From assembly GCA_019638235.1 (NCBI GenBank), contig JAHBUE010000001.1, positions 2,404,492 through 2,468,491 on the forward strand: a stretch of DNA of 64,000 bases, given 5' to 3'. This document shows, in pieces, positions 17,560-29,100 of the stretch (position 1 is its first letter; each line of letters opens with the position of its first letter). The notes beneath the pieces were generated by a model. It made no database searches and was not told the DNA's origin. It saw only the letters and a list, made by a program, of their open reading frames with translations. The DNA is from Cyclobacteriaceae bacterium (GTDB lineage: Bacteria > Bacteroidota > Bacteroidia > Cytophagales > Cyclobacteriaceae). The position numbers and the translations under genes were made by a program.

Positions 17560-17660
17560 AAACAGTCGTTACTTAAATTAGAACCACGAACCGTAAAAAA
17601 TATTGCAAATGGCAGACCAAAAAATCAGTTCAAAAAATTTCCGTGACATTTGCACGGATT

Positions 17661-17693
17661 CAAAGGTAAATAAATTTGTAGGTAACAACCAAA
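17661..17693 (-). promoter_or_regulatory. Bacteroidota promoter for the TPR/barrel operon
   Basis: Minus-strand TTTG (17693-17690), a 21-nt spacer and TACCTTTG (17668-17661) match the -33/-7 consensus. The leader to the GTG at 17559 would be about 95 nt. Confidence 0.55.
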
Positions 17694-17717
17694 GCTATAC
17701 TGCAAGCAAACTATAAA

Positions 17718-18740
17718 TCAGTTCATCAGTTTATAAACAAGTTCGCGAAGTATTTGTTCGTCATCAGCCGAACCGGAGTCAACACCCTTCAACTGAAGGT
17801 CGGCTGTTTTCAGGTACATGATGTTTTCCGTTATCTTAATAAGCGGATAATTCTGTAAAGCCTGACTATAATCACGCACGGCATACGGGCTGATTTTCAA
17901 GCTACTAACCAATCCCTTCTCACTTTTGTCTGAAGCCTGTGCCGCGATAAGAAGTTTACTGAAAAATGAATATAAAAATGCCACTGCCGGTATAACCGGA
18001 TTCCGTTTTGTGTTTTGCCCGAAGTAATTGACGATGCGGGCGGCCATAAAATTATCGCGTTGGATTACAGATTTCTGCAACTCAAAAATATTGTATTCCT
18101 TGCTCACCCCCACATGGCTCATTACCATTTCAGCCGTTATGGTTTCACCGGGCTTTAGTAACAGGCTCACTTTATCAAATTCGTTTGTCAGCCGGCTAAG
18201 GTCGTTGCCCACAAACTGGCAAAGTGTATAGGCGGCCTGGGCATCAAGGCTCACTTCTTTTTCGCGGGCGTAATCGGATATAAATTCAGGTAGCTGGTTA
18301 TCGTACAATTTTTTACCCGAAATGGTGGTGGCTAATTTCCCTATGGTCTTCCCCAGTTCTTTCCGCTTGTCTAACGATTTATGTTTATGGCAGAACACCA
18401 ATACCGTGCTGGACACCGGCTGTTTCAGGTATTCCAATAACAGTTTTGCCCCGGTTTCTCTACCAATATCCTGAATGTCCTGGGCTTCTTTTACAATAAC
18501 AACCTGCCGTTCGGCCATCATAGGGAAACGTCTGGCGTGGGTGAGCACCGTAGCCATCGCTACGTCTTTACCATACACCACTACCTGGTTAAAACTCTTC
18601 TCGGCATCAGTAAGTGCGTACTGTTCAATATAATCAGCTATGTAGTCTATAAAATAACTCTCCTCACCTTGCAGGAAATACACCGGGTCATATTTTCCGG
18701 TCTTTAGCTTATCGACTATCTTCTTTACACTGGCTTCCAT
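17718..18740 (-). CDS. holA: DNA polymerase III subunit delta
   Basis: 340-residue clamp-loader subunit. The N-terminus PVYFLQGEESYFIDYIADYI matches the HolA start, where a degenerate nucleotide-binding fold begins without a Walker A lysine. FPMMAERQVVIVKEAQ and SSTVLVFCHKHKSLDKRKEL follow, then FVGNDLSRLTNEFDKVSLL in the AAA lid and the helical collar domain at the C-terminus. It opens the sliding clamp during loading at the replication fork. The upstream rhomboid gene ends at the base immediately before the start codon, so the two are co-transcribed. Confidence 0.95.
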   Translation of the reverse strand: MEASVKKIVDKLKTGKYDPVYFLQGEESYFIDYIADYIEQYALTDAEKSFNQVVVYGKDVAMATVLTHARRFPMMAERQVVIVKEAQDIQDIGRETGAKLLLEYLKQPVSSTVLVFCHKHKSLDKRKELGKTIGKLATTISGKKLYDNQLPEFISDYAREKEVSLDAQAAYTLCQFVGNDLSRLTNEFDKVSLLLKPGETITAEMVMSHVGVSKEYNIFELQKSVIQRDNFMAARIVNYFGQNTKRNPVIPAVAFLYSFFSKLLIAAQASDKSEKGLVSSLKISPYAVRDYSQALQNYPLIKITENIMYLKTADLQLKGVDSGSADDEQILRELVYKLMN

Positions 18741-19301
18741 CTATCCTACCCGTTTACGCGAGCTAAAAGTAATGGCTGATGTGATACCAACCAAAGCGCC
18801 CCCAAGGTGCGACTCCCACGAGATACCGGGGTTGCCGGGAAGGATGCCATAGAACACACTTCCGTACAGAAATATGGTAATAGCCGATATCACAATGGAA
18901 CGAAAATCCCGCCTGAATATCCCAAAGAAGATCAGGAAGAAAGCCAATCCATACACTACCCCGCTTGCCCCGATGTGGTTGGCCGGCCGGGCAAAAAGCC
19001 ACACCAGGGCGTTCGTCCAGAAATAGGCGCGGAAGAAAACAGCCCTGGCAATGTTGCTGTAAAAATAGAACAGCGTTGCGCCAAGAAACAGCAACGGAAT
19101 GGTATTGGAAATCAAGTGGTAGATGTCGCCATGCGCCATCGGGCCAAGAAATATACCGATAAGCCCCTTTAACGTTCGCGGCTCAATGCCGTAAGAACTA
19201 ACAGGCCATCCGTAATTATGCTCAAGATAAAAGCACAACCACATGAAAAACACAAGCCGGAAGGGAATTACAGAGCTTCCGATAATAGAAGGTTGCGGCA
19301 T
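18741..19301 (-). CDS. Rhomboid-family intramembrane serine protease
   Basis: 186-residue polytopic membrane protein. The catalytic dyad of rhomboids is visible: Ser113 in HIGASGVVYG and His165 in WESHLGGALVG. The H..SN motif of the oxyanion helix appears as YHLISNTIPLLFLG. About six hydrophobic segments fit the minimal six-helix core. It cleaves transmembrane helices of unknown substrates. It sits between a TerB-like gene (6 nt upstream) and holA (no gap), so the three form a minus-strand operon without an evident functional link. Confidence 0.92.
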   Translation of the reverse strand: MPQPSIIGSSVIPFRLVFFMWLCFYLEHNYGWPVSSYGIEPRTLKGLIGIFLGPMAHGDIYHLISNTIPLLFLGATLFYFYSNIARAVFFRAYFWTNALVWLFARPANHIGASGVVYGLAFFLIFFGIFRRDFRSIVISAITIFLYGSVFYGILPGNPGISWESHLGGALVGITSAITFSSRKRVG

Positions 19302-19307
19302 CTAATA

Positions 19308-19775
19308 TCAGGTTGATGCAGGATTTTTAATCATACCCAATTTAATGTAGCGGGCTTCTTCATCGGCAATGGTATTGTAGCCTAACAAGCCGCCCGAAGA
19401 ACCGGCAACCTTTTCGGCAAGCACCAACAGCGAAGCATAAAACTCTTCAGCAAAAGCGCGGTCAATTTTTCGCCAGAGTGCGCTCAGGCCGGCAAGCTCG
19501 TCTGCAATCAACGGGTTACGCTGTGTAGATTCATAGGGATAATCCTGTAACAAAATTTTCATTTTATCTTCAAAGTCCTGCGCAACCTCATGGAACAACT
19601 CAGATACAGAAGACACCAAGCGATTTTCGCCCTTTTCTACATGACGGATAGCTTCCTTGATTTCTTTACGGTCAATTTCACCATCGGCACCGGCAATCAG
19701 GATACACACCAATATGGGCGCCTTGTATATCAATTCCATTTCGCTGGCGGTGAGGTAATGTAGTTCAGGAACCAT
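19308..19775 (-). CDS. TerB-like domain protein
   Basis: 155-residue cytoplasmic helical protein. The segment ILVCILIAGADGEIDRKEIKEAI is the hallmark of TerB-like domains (a helix, then ADG.ID..E), found in tellurite-resistance and other stress-linked proteins. The remainder is helical with no added motif. It is the first gene of an operon with the rhomboid protease and holA. A second, shorter TerB-like protein is encoded at 55603-55968. Function unknown. Confidence 0.65.
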   Translation of the reverse strand: MVPELHYLTASEMELIYKAPILVCILIAGADGEIDRKEIKEAIRHVEKGENRLVSSVSELFHEVAQDFEDKMKILLQDYPYESTQRNPLIADELAGLSALWRKIDRAFAEEFYASLLVLAEKVAGSSGGLLGYNTIADEEARYIKLGMIKNPAST

Positions 19776-19884
19776 CTGTCGTCATTATGAAAATCCTGTA
19801 CAAATGTGCTTAATAATACCATGTTTTGGTACTTTTAAGAGTTAAAAAAACTGTTGTATCTTACTGCATTCAAGCAAATAACGC

Positions 19885-21246
19885 ATGTACGAAAAAGACC
19901 CTGTAAAAATATTTGTTGTTGAAGACGACCCCGCATATACCAAATTTCTGAACTATGTGCTGGGGCTGAACCCCGACTTTGAGGTTGAGTATTTTACTAC
20001 TGGTAAAGACTGCCTCTCCAACCTCCATAAAAATCCATCAGTCATAACATTGGATTACTCCCTGCCCGACCAGTCGGGCGAAAGTGTGCTGGAGCAAATT
20101 CGTAGCTACGACCCGAACATAAACGTGATTATCGTTTCAGCGCAGGAGAAGATTGGTACTGCGGTAGAATTGTTGAAATCCGGTGCGTTTGATTACATAG
20201 CCAAAGACCAGGACACCAAGGACAGGCTATTGAGCTCAATCAATCATGCCCGCAACAAGTCTTCCCTCATCAAAGAAATCAATCATCTTAAAAAAGAGAT
20301 TAGCGAAAAGTACGAATTTGAAAAGAGCTTAGTCGGAAACAGTACGGCACTCAAATCGGTTTTTCAGCTAATGGAAAAAGCCGTTACTACCAACATTTCC
20401 ATTTCCATATCGGGCGAAACAGGGACCGGTAAGGAACTGATAGCCAAAGCAATACACTATAACAGTAAAAGAAAAAATAAGCCCTTTGTTGCGGTCAATA
20501 TTGCGGCCATTCCGCGCGAACTTATTGAAAGCGAACTATTCGGGCACGAGAAGGGAGCCTTTACGGGCGCTGTTAGCAAACGCATCGGAAAATTTGAAGA
20601 AGCCGAAGGCGGAACTATTTTCTTAGATGAAATCGGGGAAATGGATCCCTCACTCCAGGCCAAGTTGCTCCGTGTTTTACAAGAGCGCGAAATAACACGC
20701 ATTGGTGGAAACCAACTCATCAAGTTAGACGTGCGGGTGATTTCGGCTACGCATAAAGACTTATCGGAAGAAGTTAAAGTCGGAAACTTTCGCGAAGACC
20801 TTTACTACCGCCTAATGGGTATGCCCATCAACCTGCCCCCCTTGCGCGAGCGTGGCAACGATGTTATTTTGATAGCCAAACATTTTCTCGACCAGTTCTC
20901 GAAAGATAACCAGATGCCCAAAATTCTTATTTCGCAGGAAGCACAAGCGCGATTGCTCGAATACCCGTTTCCGGGAAATATACGCGAGTTGAAATCGGTA
21001 ATTGAACTGGCTGCCGTAATGTGCGAAGACAACCTGATACAACCTCAGCATATCACGTTCGGCAATGCCAAACGACCGGAGTATTTACTAAGTCAGGAAA
21101 TGAGCATGCAGGAATATATGTATAAAATTATCCGGCATTACCTTACCCGCTACGATAACAATGTGCTTGAAGTAGCCAAACGATTGGACATCGGTAAATC
21201 ATCCTTGTACCGATACCTCAAGGAAATGGAAGCTGCCGGTATATAG
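19885..21246 (+). CDS. Sigma-54-dependent response regulator (NtrC/AtoC type)
   Basis: 453-residue regulator with three domains: receiver (about 6-120) with phospho-acceptor Asp57 (ITLDYSLPD) and Lys107; AAA+ sigma-54 activation domain (about 145-370) with Walker A GETGTGKE, the sigma-54-contacting GAFTGA at 224-229, Walker B TIFLDE and arginine-finger segment FREDLYYRL; and a Fis-type HTH (about 425-451, NVLEVAKRLDIGKSSLYRYL). All key residues are present, so it should activate RpoN promoters when phosphorylated. The hybrid kinase gene starts 6 nt downstream and is the obvious cognate. Its targets are unknown; the pair is convergent with the giant adhesin gene. Confidence 0.95.
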   Translation: MYEKDPVKIFVVEDDPAYTKFLNYVLGLNPDFEVEYFTTGKDCLSNLHKNPSVITLDYSLPDQSGESVLEQIRSYDPNINVIIVSAQEKIGTAVELLKSGAFDYIAKDQDTKDRLLSSINHARNKSSLIKEINHLKKEISEKYEFEKSLVGNSTALKSVFQLMEKAVTTNISISISGETGTGKELIAKAIHYNSKRKNKPFVAVNIAAIPRELIESELFGHEKGAFTGAVSKRIGKFEEAEGGTIFLDEIGEMDPSLQAKLLRVLQEREITRIGGNQLIKLDVRVISATHKDLSEEVKVGNFREDLYYRLMGMPINLPPLRERGNDVILIAKHFLDQFSKDNQMPKILISQEAQARLLEYPFPGNIRELKSVIELAAVMCEDNLIQPQHITFGNAKRPEYLLSQEMSMQEYMYKIIRHYLTRYDNNVLEVAKRLDIGKSSLYRYLKEMEAAGI

Positions 21247-21252
21247 CGTTAT

Positions 21253-23190
21253 ATGAAAAGCCTGAATACCTACATTAAGCGCGGACGTTTCTATGAAGCC
21301 GTTGTTGAAGATGGTTCGGATATTATTTTCATTGTTGATTTTAACGGGGAGATATTATATCACAATGCTTCCGTTCGTAATACGCTTGGGTACCGGGCGC
21401 GTAGCCTTATCGGGAAAAATTTTTTCGACTACATCCTGCCCGAAAAATTAGAAGCCTTCCGGAAAGAGTTTAAGCAAAGTCAGAAGAAGGCATACAACCA
21501 GAAGATAGAATTTCAATTTTTGTGCAAGGATAAATCGTACCGGTTTCTTGAGTTTAACTCCATTAACCTGAAGCATAAGGAAAAGCTAAACGGCCTCATT
21601 CTCGATTGCCGCGACATTACCCAGCGAAAACGCGATGCCGAAGAACTTGTACGTTTACAAAAAGCCAAGGAGCAATTCCTGGCAAACATAAGCCACGAAA
21701 TAAGAACACCCATCAACGGCATTGCCGGTATGGCAAGCCTGCTCAGTAAAGATCAGAACAAAGACGAGCGCGAAACGTACCTGAACGCGATTAGTCATTC
21801 GGCCGAAAACCTTAAAGTCATTATTAATGATATTCTTGATCTTGCCGCCATCGAATCCGGAAAATTAAACTTTGAAAAAATCGGGTTTAACCTGGCCGAC
21901 CTTCTCCCCTCGCTTATCAGCACATTCAAATACCAGGCAGAAGAGAAAAAAATTGCTATCGACTATACACTTGATGAAAAAGCAAACCGTATTCTTATTG
22001 GCGACCCGGTGCGGCTAAACCAAGTATTGATTAACCTGATTAGCAACGCTGTTAAGTTTACGCACACCGGTTCCATTCTTGTAAACGCCCGTGTGCAAAA
22101 AGAACAAAAAGGAAAGTGCTGGGTTGAAATTTCCGTTACCGATACGGGCGTGGGCATACCGGAAGAAAAACTAAAAACCATTTTTGAAAGCTTTAGCCAG
22201 GCCGATGCCAGCGTAACGCGCAGGTATGGCGGCACCGGGCTTGGCCTCACCATTGCACGACAGTTGGTAGAGCTTCAGCATGGAACAATAAAAGTAAAAA
22301 GCAAGGAGTACGTAGGCTCCGTGTTTACCATAACTATTCCTTACGAAATAAGCACGGCAAAAAAGATAAGCACCTTGTCGGTAACGGAACGCGATCAAAA
22401 AAAGAAAATCTCCTCTGCCCAACCGTTGCGCGTGCTACTGGTAGAAGATAATGATATTAACCGCCTGTACGCACAGAGTATTTTACGCAACTGGCATTGC
22501 GAAACGGACTTTGCCGAAAACGGGCTGGTCGCCATTGAACGGTTAAAAGCAAAACTTTATGATGCCGTGCTGATGGACATACAGATGCCTGTAATGGATG
22601 GATATGAAGCTACGCGCGTTATCCGGATGATGGCCCCACCGGCAAATGCGGTTCCGATTATTGCCTTAACCGCAAATGCCACAAAGGCCGACATTGACCG
22701 ATGCCTTGAGGCCGGTATGGATCATTATCTACCCAAGCCGTTTACACCCGAAGACTTGTTTAACAAGTTGTTTGAAGAACTAAAGCTGAGCGCCCAGGTG
22801 CAGCCTGATATAATTTCAACAGCCTCTGCCCCGCTCTACGACCTGGAATATCTGAAAAATGTTTCGGGGAATAATACAGCATTTATTCGCGAAATGGTCG
22901 AGACGTTTACAGATACTATGCCGCTTTCCATTAACAGGTTGCAACAAGCCATCGCAGGTAACGATTGGGATACAATATCCCGTATCGTTCACCAGATCAA
23001 GCCTTCGTTAACGTTAGTTGGCATTCATATTCTGAAAGATACAGCCGTTATATTAGAGGAAGAATTTAAAAATGCGCACGAACAAAACCGAAGCGTTGAC
23101 AGTATGCGCACCAACCTCAATTCCCTGAAAGATTTTATTGATTCGTTAAACAAGGCTATTGCTGAACTGAAGCAAGCTAATATTGCCTGA
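21253..23190 (+). CDS. Hybrid sensor histidine kinase (PAS-HisKA-HATPase-REC-Hpt)
   Basis: 645-residue cytoplasmic hybrid kinase with no membrane helix. Domains in order: PAS (about 12-125, IIFIVDFNGEILYHNASV), HisKA with His148 (FLANISHEIRTPINGIAGM), HATPase_c (N-box NLISNAVKF near 261-269, DTGVGIPEE, GGTGLGL near 326-331), receiver with Asp442 (VLMDIQMPVMDG) and Lys495, and a C-terminal Hpt domain with His580 (RIVHQIKPSLTLVG). This gives a full His-Asp-His relay that could end at Asp57 of the adjacent response regulator. The PAS input and absence of transmembrane segments suggest an internal signal. The stop lies 6 nt from the stop of the convergent giant gene. Confidence 0.95.
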   Translation: MKSLNTYIKRGRFYEAVVEDGSDIIFIVDFNGEILYHNASVRNTLGYRARSLIGKNFFDYILPEKLEAFRKEFKQSQKKAYNQKIEFQFLCKDKSYRFLEFNSINLKHKEKLNGLILDCRDITQRKRDAEELVRLQKAKEQFLANISHEIRTPINGIAGMASLLSKDQNKDERETYLNAISHSAENLKVIINDILDLAAIESGKLNFEKIGFNLADLLPSLISTFKYQAEEKKIAIDYTLDEKANRILIGDPVRLNQVLINLISNAVKFTHTGSILVNARVQKEQKGKCWVEISVTDTGVGIPEEKLKTIFESFSQADASVTRRYGGTGLGLTIARQLVELQHGTIKVKSKEYVGSVFTITIPYEISTAKKISTLSVTERDQKKKISSAQPLRVLLVEDNDINRLYAQSILRNWHCETDFAENGLVAIERLKAKLYDAVLMDIQMPVMDGYEATRVIRMMAPPANAVPIIALTANATKADIDRCLEAGMDHYLPKPFTPEDLFNKLFEELKLSAQVQPDIISTASAPLYDLEYLKNVSGNNTAFIREMVETFTDTMPLSINRLQQAIAGNDWDTISRIVHQIKPSLTLVGIHILKDTAVILEEEFKNAHEQNRSVDSMRTNLNSLKDFIDSLNKAIAELKQANIA

Positions 23191-23196
23191 TTGCTG

Positions 23197-26100
23197 TTAG
23201 TTTCGGTTCATCACCACCAACTTCCGTTGCGCCACTGCTCTGCCGCCTTTACTAAATGTAATAATATACATACCGTTGGCCAGTCTGTCGAGTTCAACTT
23301 GTTGTGGTTCTGAGAGGTCTTCGTTCAGGTTGCCGCGCAACACTTCAATACCGCGTTGGTCGATAATGCTCCAGGTGTAGCCGTGAACAGGCAGCGTTGC
23401 ACCCACTCTGTTCTCAACTCCAAAATTCACTATGTTGGAGGCCGGATTCGGGAACACCACAATATCTTTAACTTGTGTCAGCACAGGGTCGTCTTCAATG
23501 CCTACTACTGTTGAAGAAACCTTAAACACCGATTCCACCACACGCGATTGATGAATATGTTTCGTGTTACGATCCTGAACGAAGGCCACTAAGTACAAGT
23601 TATTACCATCCTGAATGGGTACATTAACGATGCTCTTAACCGGTATGCTCTGTATTGTCCCGTTGTTCCAGGTTGTGTTAATAGTCAACCCTTCACTTCC
23701 CAACAACATTTTTCGCAACACGTTCACATTTCCGTTTACATCACCTTCAATTAATGCTACCTGAAAAGTGTAAGGCGTGGTAACGGACTGTTGAGTAATG
23801 TATTCGTAATTAACGATTAAGTTAATAGAGTCATTTGTTGTGGGTTCCTGGGTAACGTCAATGGCAAATAGTGGGTCTTCTAATGTCCTACGATCAAGTT
23901 CAACTGCGGTTATCTTGGTTTGATCTCCGTTAAAAGATGTACCGAAGTAATTACCCAGTATACCATCCATGATAGCTGCAGGAGGTTGGGATACACCATA
24001 ATACAAACTGCGGGCTGCAGGGTCTACAGGGTTTTCTTGATTGATCACATCAGGTGAAGGATTGGCAATATGATACTGTATCTTGAAGAAATCAGAACTA
24101 TCCTTAAATGTAAATTGATCTGCGTACAGATTATTCAAATAATCATTCGTGGATGAACTTATTCCTGCGTTGGTGAAGTATTCCACCAACACATTGCGCT
24201 GTTTCTCCCCAATAAAAATATTATCAAAAGCAAAGCCTTCGTAAGGCCTGGAGGGGGTTCCGTTGTCACTGTTACTTCCAAAAGCTATTCTAAAAATAAC
24301 TTCAGCACGATCTGTTGCAGGAATCATATCCAAGTTAAAGCGTGCAGTTTTCCAACCTGTTTGTATGCCTGTCCATCCATACTGACCAATGGGTTGCAAC
24401 CCAGGATTGGAAACCAACGCGCCCGCGTTATACCAATTAATGCCTGCACCGGATACGTTTCCGATGGCCTGCCAGTTAGTTCCGCCATCGGTTGAATATT
24501 GAAGTACCGCGCCATCGCGTTGATCTTCAAGATCGGCCCAATAGTCGATGGAAACCATTGGTCGTTTAATACCTGTCAGGTTGAGACAAGGGCCGATAAC
24601 GGCAGATTTCTCGTTATGATAATACGTGGCATTGTACAAGGAAGTATTAGTATTACCTCCCGTCCACCAGGCGTTAGTGCTGCCATTTGAGGCAGTATTA
24701 ATTACTGTACCCGAAGGCGCCCCCCACAACCAGCTTGTATCCGATACAATCAAATCAGCAATCTGAAGTCCGTTATTCGCTCTTGTTCTAACCCATGTTC
24801 CCTGGCTTGCTTCAAAATCTTCATAGTATCCTGCAATTGGCGATGGTGTTCCGTAGTCCTGAATGAAAACTCTCCGGGTAAGTGAGTTGGTACAACCGTC
24901 ATTGGTAGTAACAGTAAGCGCAACATTGTACTGACCGAAGTTATCGTAACGATGAGCCGGGTTGGCGAATGTTCCTAAAGTTCTGCTGCCATTGGTACCT
25001 GGCGGAACGTTACCTCCGGCCAGACCGGTTACTGAGAATCCATCATCAAACGTCCATTCGTACGATTCAATAGAGCTGATGCCCGCATCTGTAAGGTCAT
25101 TAAATTTGGTATCATTCCCACTACAAAATTCTGTCCAGTTAAATGCCATGTTCGGCACGGGGCCAACACGAATGATTTTTTGTGATTCATGGAAACAGCC
25201 TTCATTAGTAGTTACACGTAGCGATACATTATAGCTATTGGATGAAGTGTATTGATAGTTTGGCATTTGTGATGTGCTTCCGTTACCATCACCAAATTGC
25301 CATTGATAAGTTGATATGGTGGCTCCGAAAGGATTACTGCCAAGAATGGTCGAAGACTCGGTGAATGTAATAATTGATTCAATGCAGGAATTATCAACAT
25401 CAATAACAGAAGTTGGAGATGCTGTTACCCTAATCTGCCGGGTTACTTTTGTTGTAGCGCTAAACTCGTTTGTAAATTCATATCGAATCCTGTACACCTT
25501 TGGTTCAAGTCCGTTTGTTCTTAATTTATATTTTTCGCTTACTCCATCAAAATATATACTTCCTGGAGGTAGATTGTACTGTGTTTCAATATCATCACTT
25601 AAAAATATGGCAGACTGTGGCGGAGGCAAACCTGGAATGTCTATTTCCGGGTCTTCTTCAAGTGTAACGTCACCTTGGTTCGCACAAATATAGCCTTGCG
25701 CAAGTCCAAGCGGGTCAGACAGTTCACCATGTACACGGAAGTTTACATTGGTAATCGGATTTACGACTACGCTTACTGCCGGTGAACTATAACATCCGGT
25801 AGCAGCATCTTGGTAAGTATAGTGTATAAAATTTGGCGTAGGGGTTAAGTTAGCAATAGAAGGAAAGAATGTATTACCCGAAACCCCAGGCCCTGAAAAC
25901 GTTCCTCCTGAGGGTACACCAGTCATAGTAACCGGTGGGCTGTTCTCGGCATATACCGGGTCTAATCCAATAATGGTTACGAAATTCAATGTATCCCTCA
26001 CCGCTACCGTAACCTGGTCGGAAACAGCAGGGCAAACACCCGGAGGATCGTTGGTGGTTAGGGTAAAAGTAATGAACAGGTTTGTTGCCTCACGTTCGGC

Positions 26101-29100
26101 ACTGTTTAGCGTGTAACCGGTTATAGGATTTGTAGCTACATCAAAATTATTAGTGCCGCCCGTCCAGGTAACAGCAGTTGCAGAGCCGCTGAATGAACCA
26201 ACTAACGTGATGTCATCATATTCGCATATCGAAAAATCGTTACCGGCAAATACCTTGGCAGATTCCTCTACATTAAAATCAACATCAATAAAAGCGGACG
26301 CACAAGGGCCTGTTCCATCGGGGTCGTTAGTGGTTAAGCGGAAAGTAAGAATATTCCCGACATCGGTGATATCTGTCGTATAGGTTGCAGTAACGTTCAA
26401 ACCGGTGATACTGCTCACGGATAATGTTCCGTCACCGTTGATCAAACTCCAGCTTCCGCCCGATGCGCTGCCTCCTATTGATCCTGCCAGATTGATACGG
26501 TCAGGTTCACACACATCTACAAGCGTAGCCGGTACGGATACCAACGCCTCCGGGTTTACCCGAAGTTCAAATGAACTTGAAGCAACCGTACACGTTGATG
26601 AAGGACTGGTTACAGTCAGGGTAAATGTAATTACATTGTTAACATCACCGGCTCCTACTGTATAAACCGGGTTTAAGGCTGTATCATCGTTTAAACTTCC
26701 TGTACCGTTATGCGACCATTGTAAATTTCCGTTAGAGATTGAAGCAATTGTAGAACGAGTTGCGAAATCAAAAGTTGGCATTCCCTCGCATACGGCATCG
26801 TTACTACCGGCTATTACAGTTGGAGAAGGTATGATGGTAATCTCCATGAAATCGTTCTGGCTTGAGCAACTTCCGTTTGCAAATGCTGTAAGTGTAAAGG
26901 TTACGACACCGGTTTCACCAGGCGCAGAAAAATAAGTTGGCGAAAGTGTGGCTCCGTCAAACAGGGTGCCACTTCCATTATGCGTCCATTGCAGCGCGCT
27001 GTAATGCGATGCCGTTGCCGGGATGGCTCTTGAACTGAAAGGGAAAGTTCCTCCCTGGCAGATTTCATCATTGCTGCCTGCATTAACAAGTACAGCCGGA
27101 ATAACAGTTAACACCATAATATCATTAACACTTGTGCAGCTTCCATTACCGGTTGCCGTTAAGGTAAAGGTTACATTGCCGGTTTCGCCAGCGCCAGGCG
27201 TGTAGGTTGGTGTTAAAGTGTTAGCGTTTGTCAACACTCCGGTGCCAGAGGTTGTCCACGCAACAGAACTATAATTATTAGCCGTTGCTGGTGTTACCTG
27301 CGAAGCAAAATTATATACCGCTCCTTCGCACGTTTCAGCATCGCTTCCTGCCGAAACAATAACAGATGGTGTTATCGTTAAAACCATTTGATCTTGCACC
27401 GATACACAGCTACCGTTTCCGGTGGCTGTCAATGTAAACGTTACATTACCCGCTTCGCCTGTTCCGGGCTGATAGGTTGGTGTAAAGGTATTGGGGTTAA
27501 ATAGTATTCCTGTACCGGTAGTTGTCCAGGTAATGGTAGCATAACCTGATGCACTTGCCGGAGTGGCTTGTGTTGTGAAATTGAACGTAGCGCCCTGGCA
27601 GGTTTCTTCATCACTTCCGGCAGTTAATACCGGGGCCGGTGTTACTACAAGTGTCATTTGATCTTGTACCGATACACAGCTACCATTTCCGGTAGCGGTG
27701 AGTGTAAACACTACGTTACCGGTTTCGCCAACACCTGGCGTATAGGTAGGTGTCAACGTGTTGGCATTGGCAATTGAACCCGTTCCGGTAGTTGTCCATA
27801 AAATCGACTGGAAGTTTGCGGCTGTAGCCGGACTTGACTGCGCAGCAAAACTAAAATCTACCCCCTGACAAGTTTCTGCATCACTTCCGGCAAACACGCT
27901 GGCAGCCGGGGTAATGGTAAGTGTCATCTGATCGTTAACGGAAACGCAACTTCCGTTGCCTGTAGCGGTAAGTGTAAAGGTGATATTACCTGTTTCGCCC
28001 ACACCCGGCTGATACGTTGGTGTTAGTGTGTTGGCATCGAAAATAGTACCGGTGCCCGAATGTGTCCATAACAAGGATGAATGATTGGTGGCAGATGCCG
28101 GAGTAGCTTGTGTACTGAAAGCAAAATTTACGCCCTGACACGTTTCTGCATCACTACCGGCAAATGCAATGGGCGCGGGCGTAATGGTCAACGTCATCTG
28201 GTCGTTTACGCTTGCACAACTTCCGTTACCGCTGGCTGTCAGTGTCAGGATAACGGTGCCGGTTTCTCCAACTCCCGGTGTGTAACTCGGTGTTAAGGTG
28301 TTGGCATTTGTCAACGTTCCTGTTCCATTGTGTGTCCACAATACAGTAGCAAATTCAGTTGCTGATGCCGGGGTAGCTTGTGTACTGAAATTAAATGTTA
28401 TTCCCTGGCAGGTTTCGGAATCGCTCCCGGCAAACGCGGTAGGTTCAGGGGTTATTACTAATGTCATCTGATCGTTTACCGATACACAACTGCCATTGCC
28501 GGTGGCGGTTAGGGTAAAGGTTATTACACCTGTTTCGCCAATAGCAGGCGCATAAGTAGGTGTAAGTGTATTGGCGTTACTGAGTAAGCCCGCACCGGTT
28601 GTTGTCCAAAGTATTGTATTAAAATTAATTGCAGTCGCAAGTGTTGTTTGTGTATTGAAATGGAACGTTACCTCCTGGCAGATTTCTGAATCACTGCCCG
28701 CAGAAACTACAGGAGCGGGTGTGATATTCAATATCATCTGATCGGCAACACTGGCACAACTTCCGTTTCCGTTTACGGTGAGTGTAAACGTTACTGCCCC
28801 GGTCTCACCCACTCCGGGTGTATAGGTTGGCGTAAAGGTAGAGGCGTTGATGAGTGAACCCGTTCCGGTGGTAGTCCACAAAATACTGCTGTAATTGGTG
28901 GCCGATGCCGGTATAGCTTGTGTGCTGAAAGCAAAGGCAACTCCTTCACAGGTTTCTGCGTTGCTGCCGGCATTTGCTGTTGGCGCAGGAGTAACTACCA
29001 ATACCATCTGGTCAACCGAACTTGTGCAACTTCCATTACCATTTACGGTAAGCGTAAAGGTGATATTACCTGTTTCGCCCACACCCGGCTGATACGTTGG

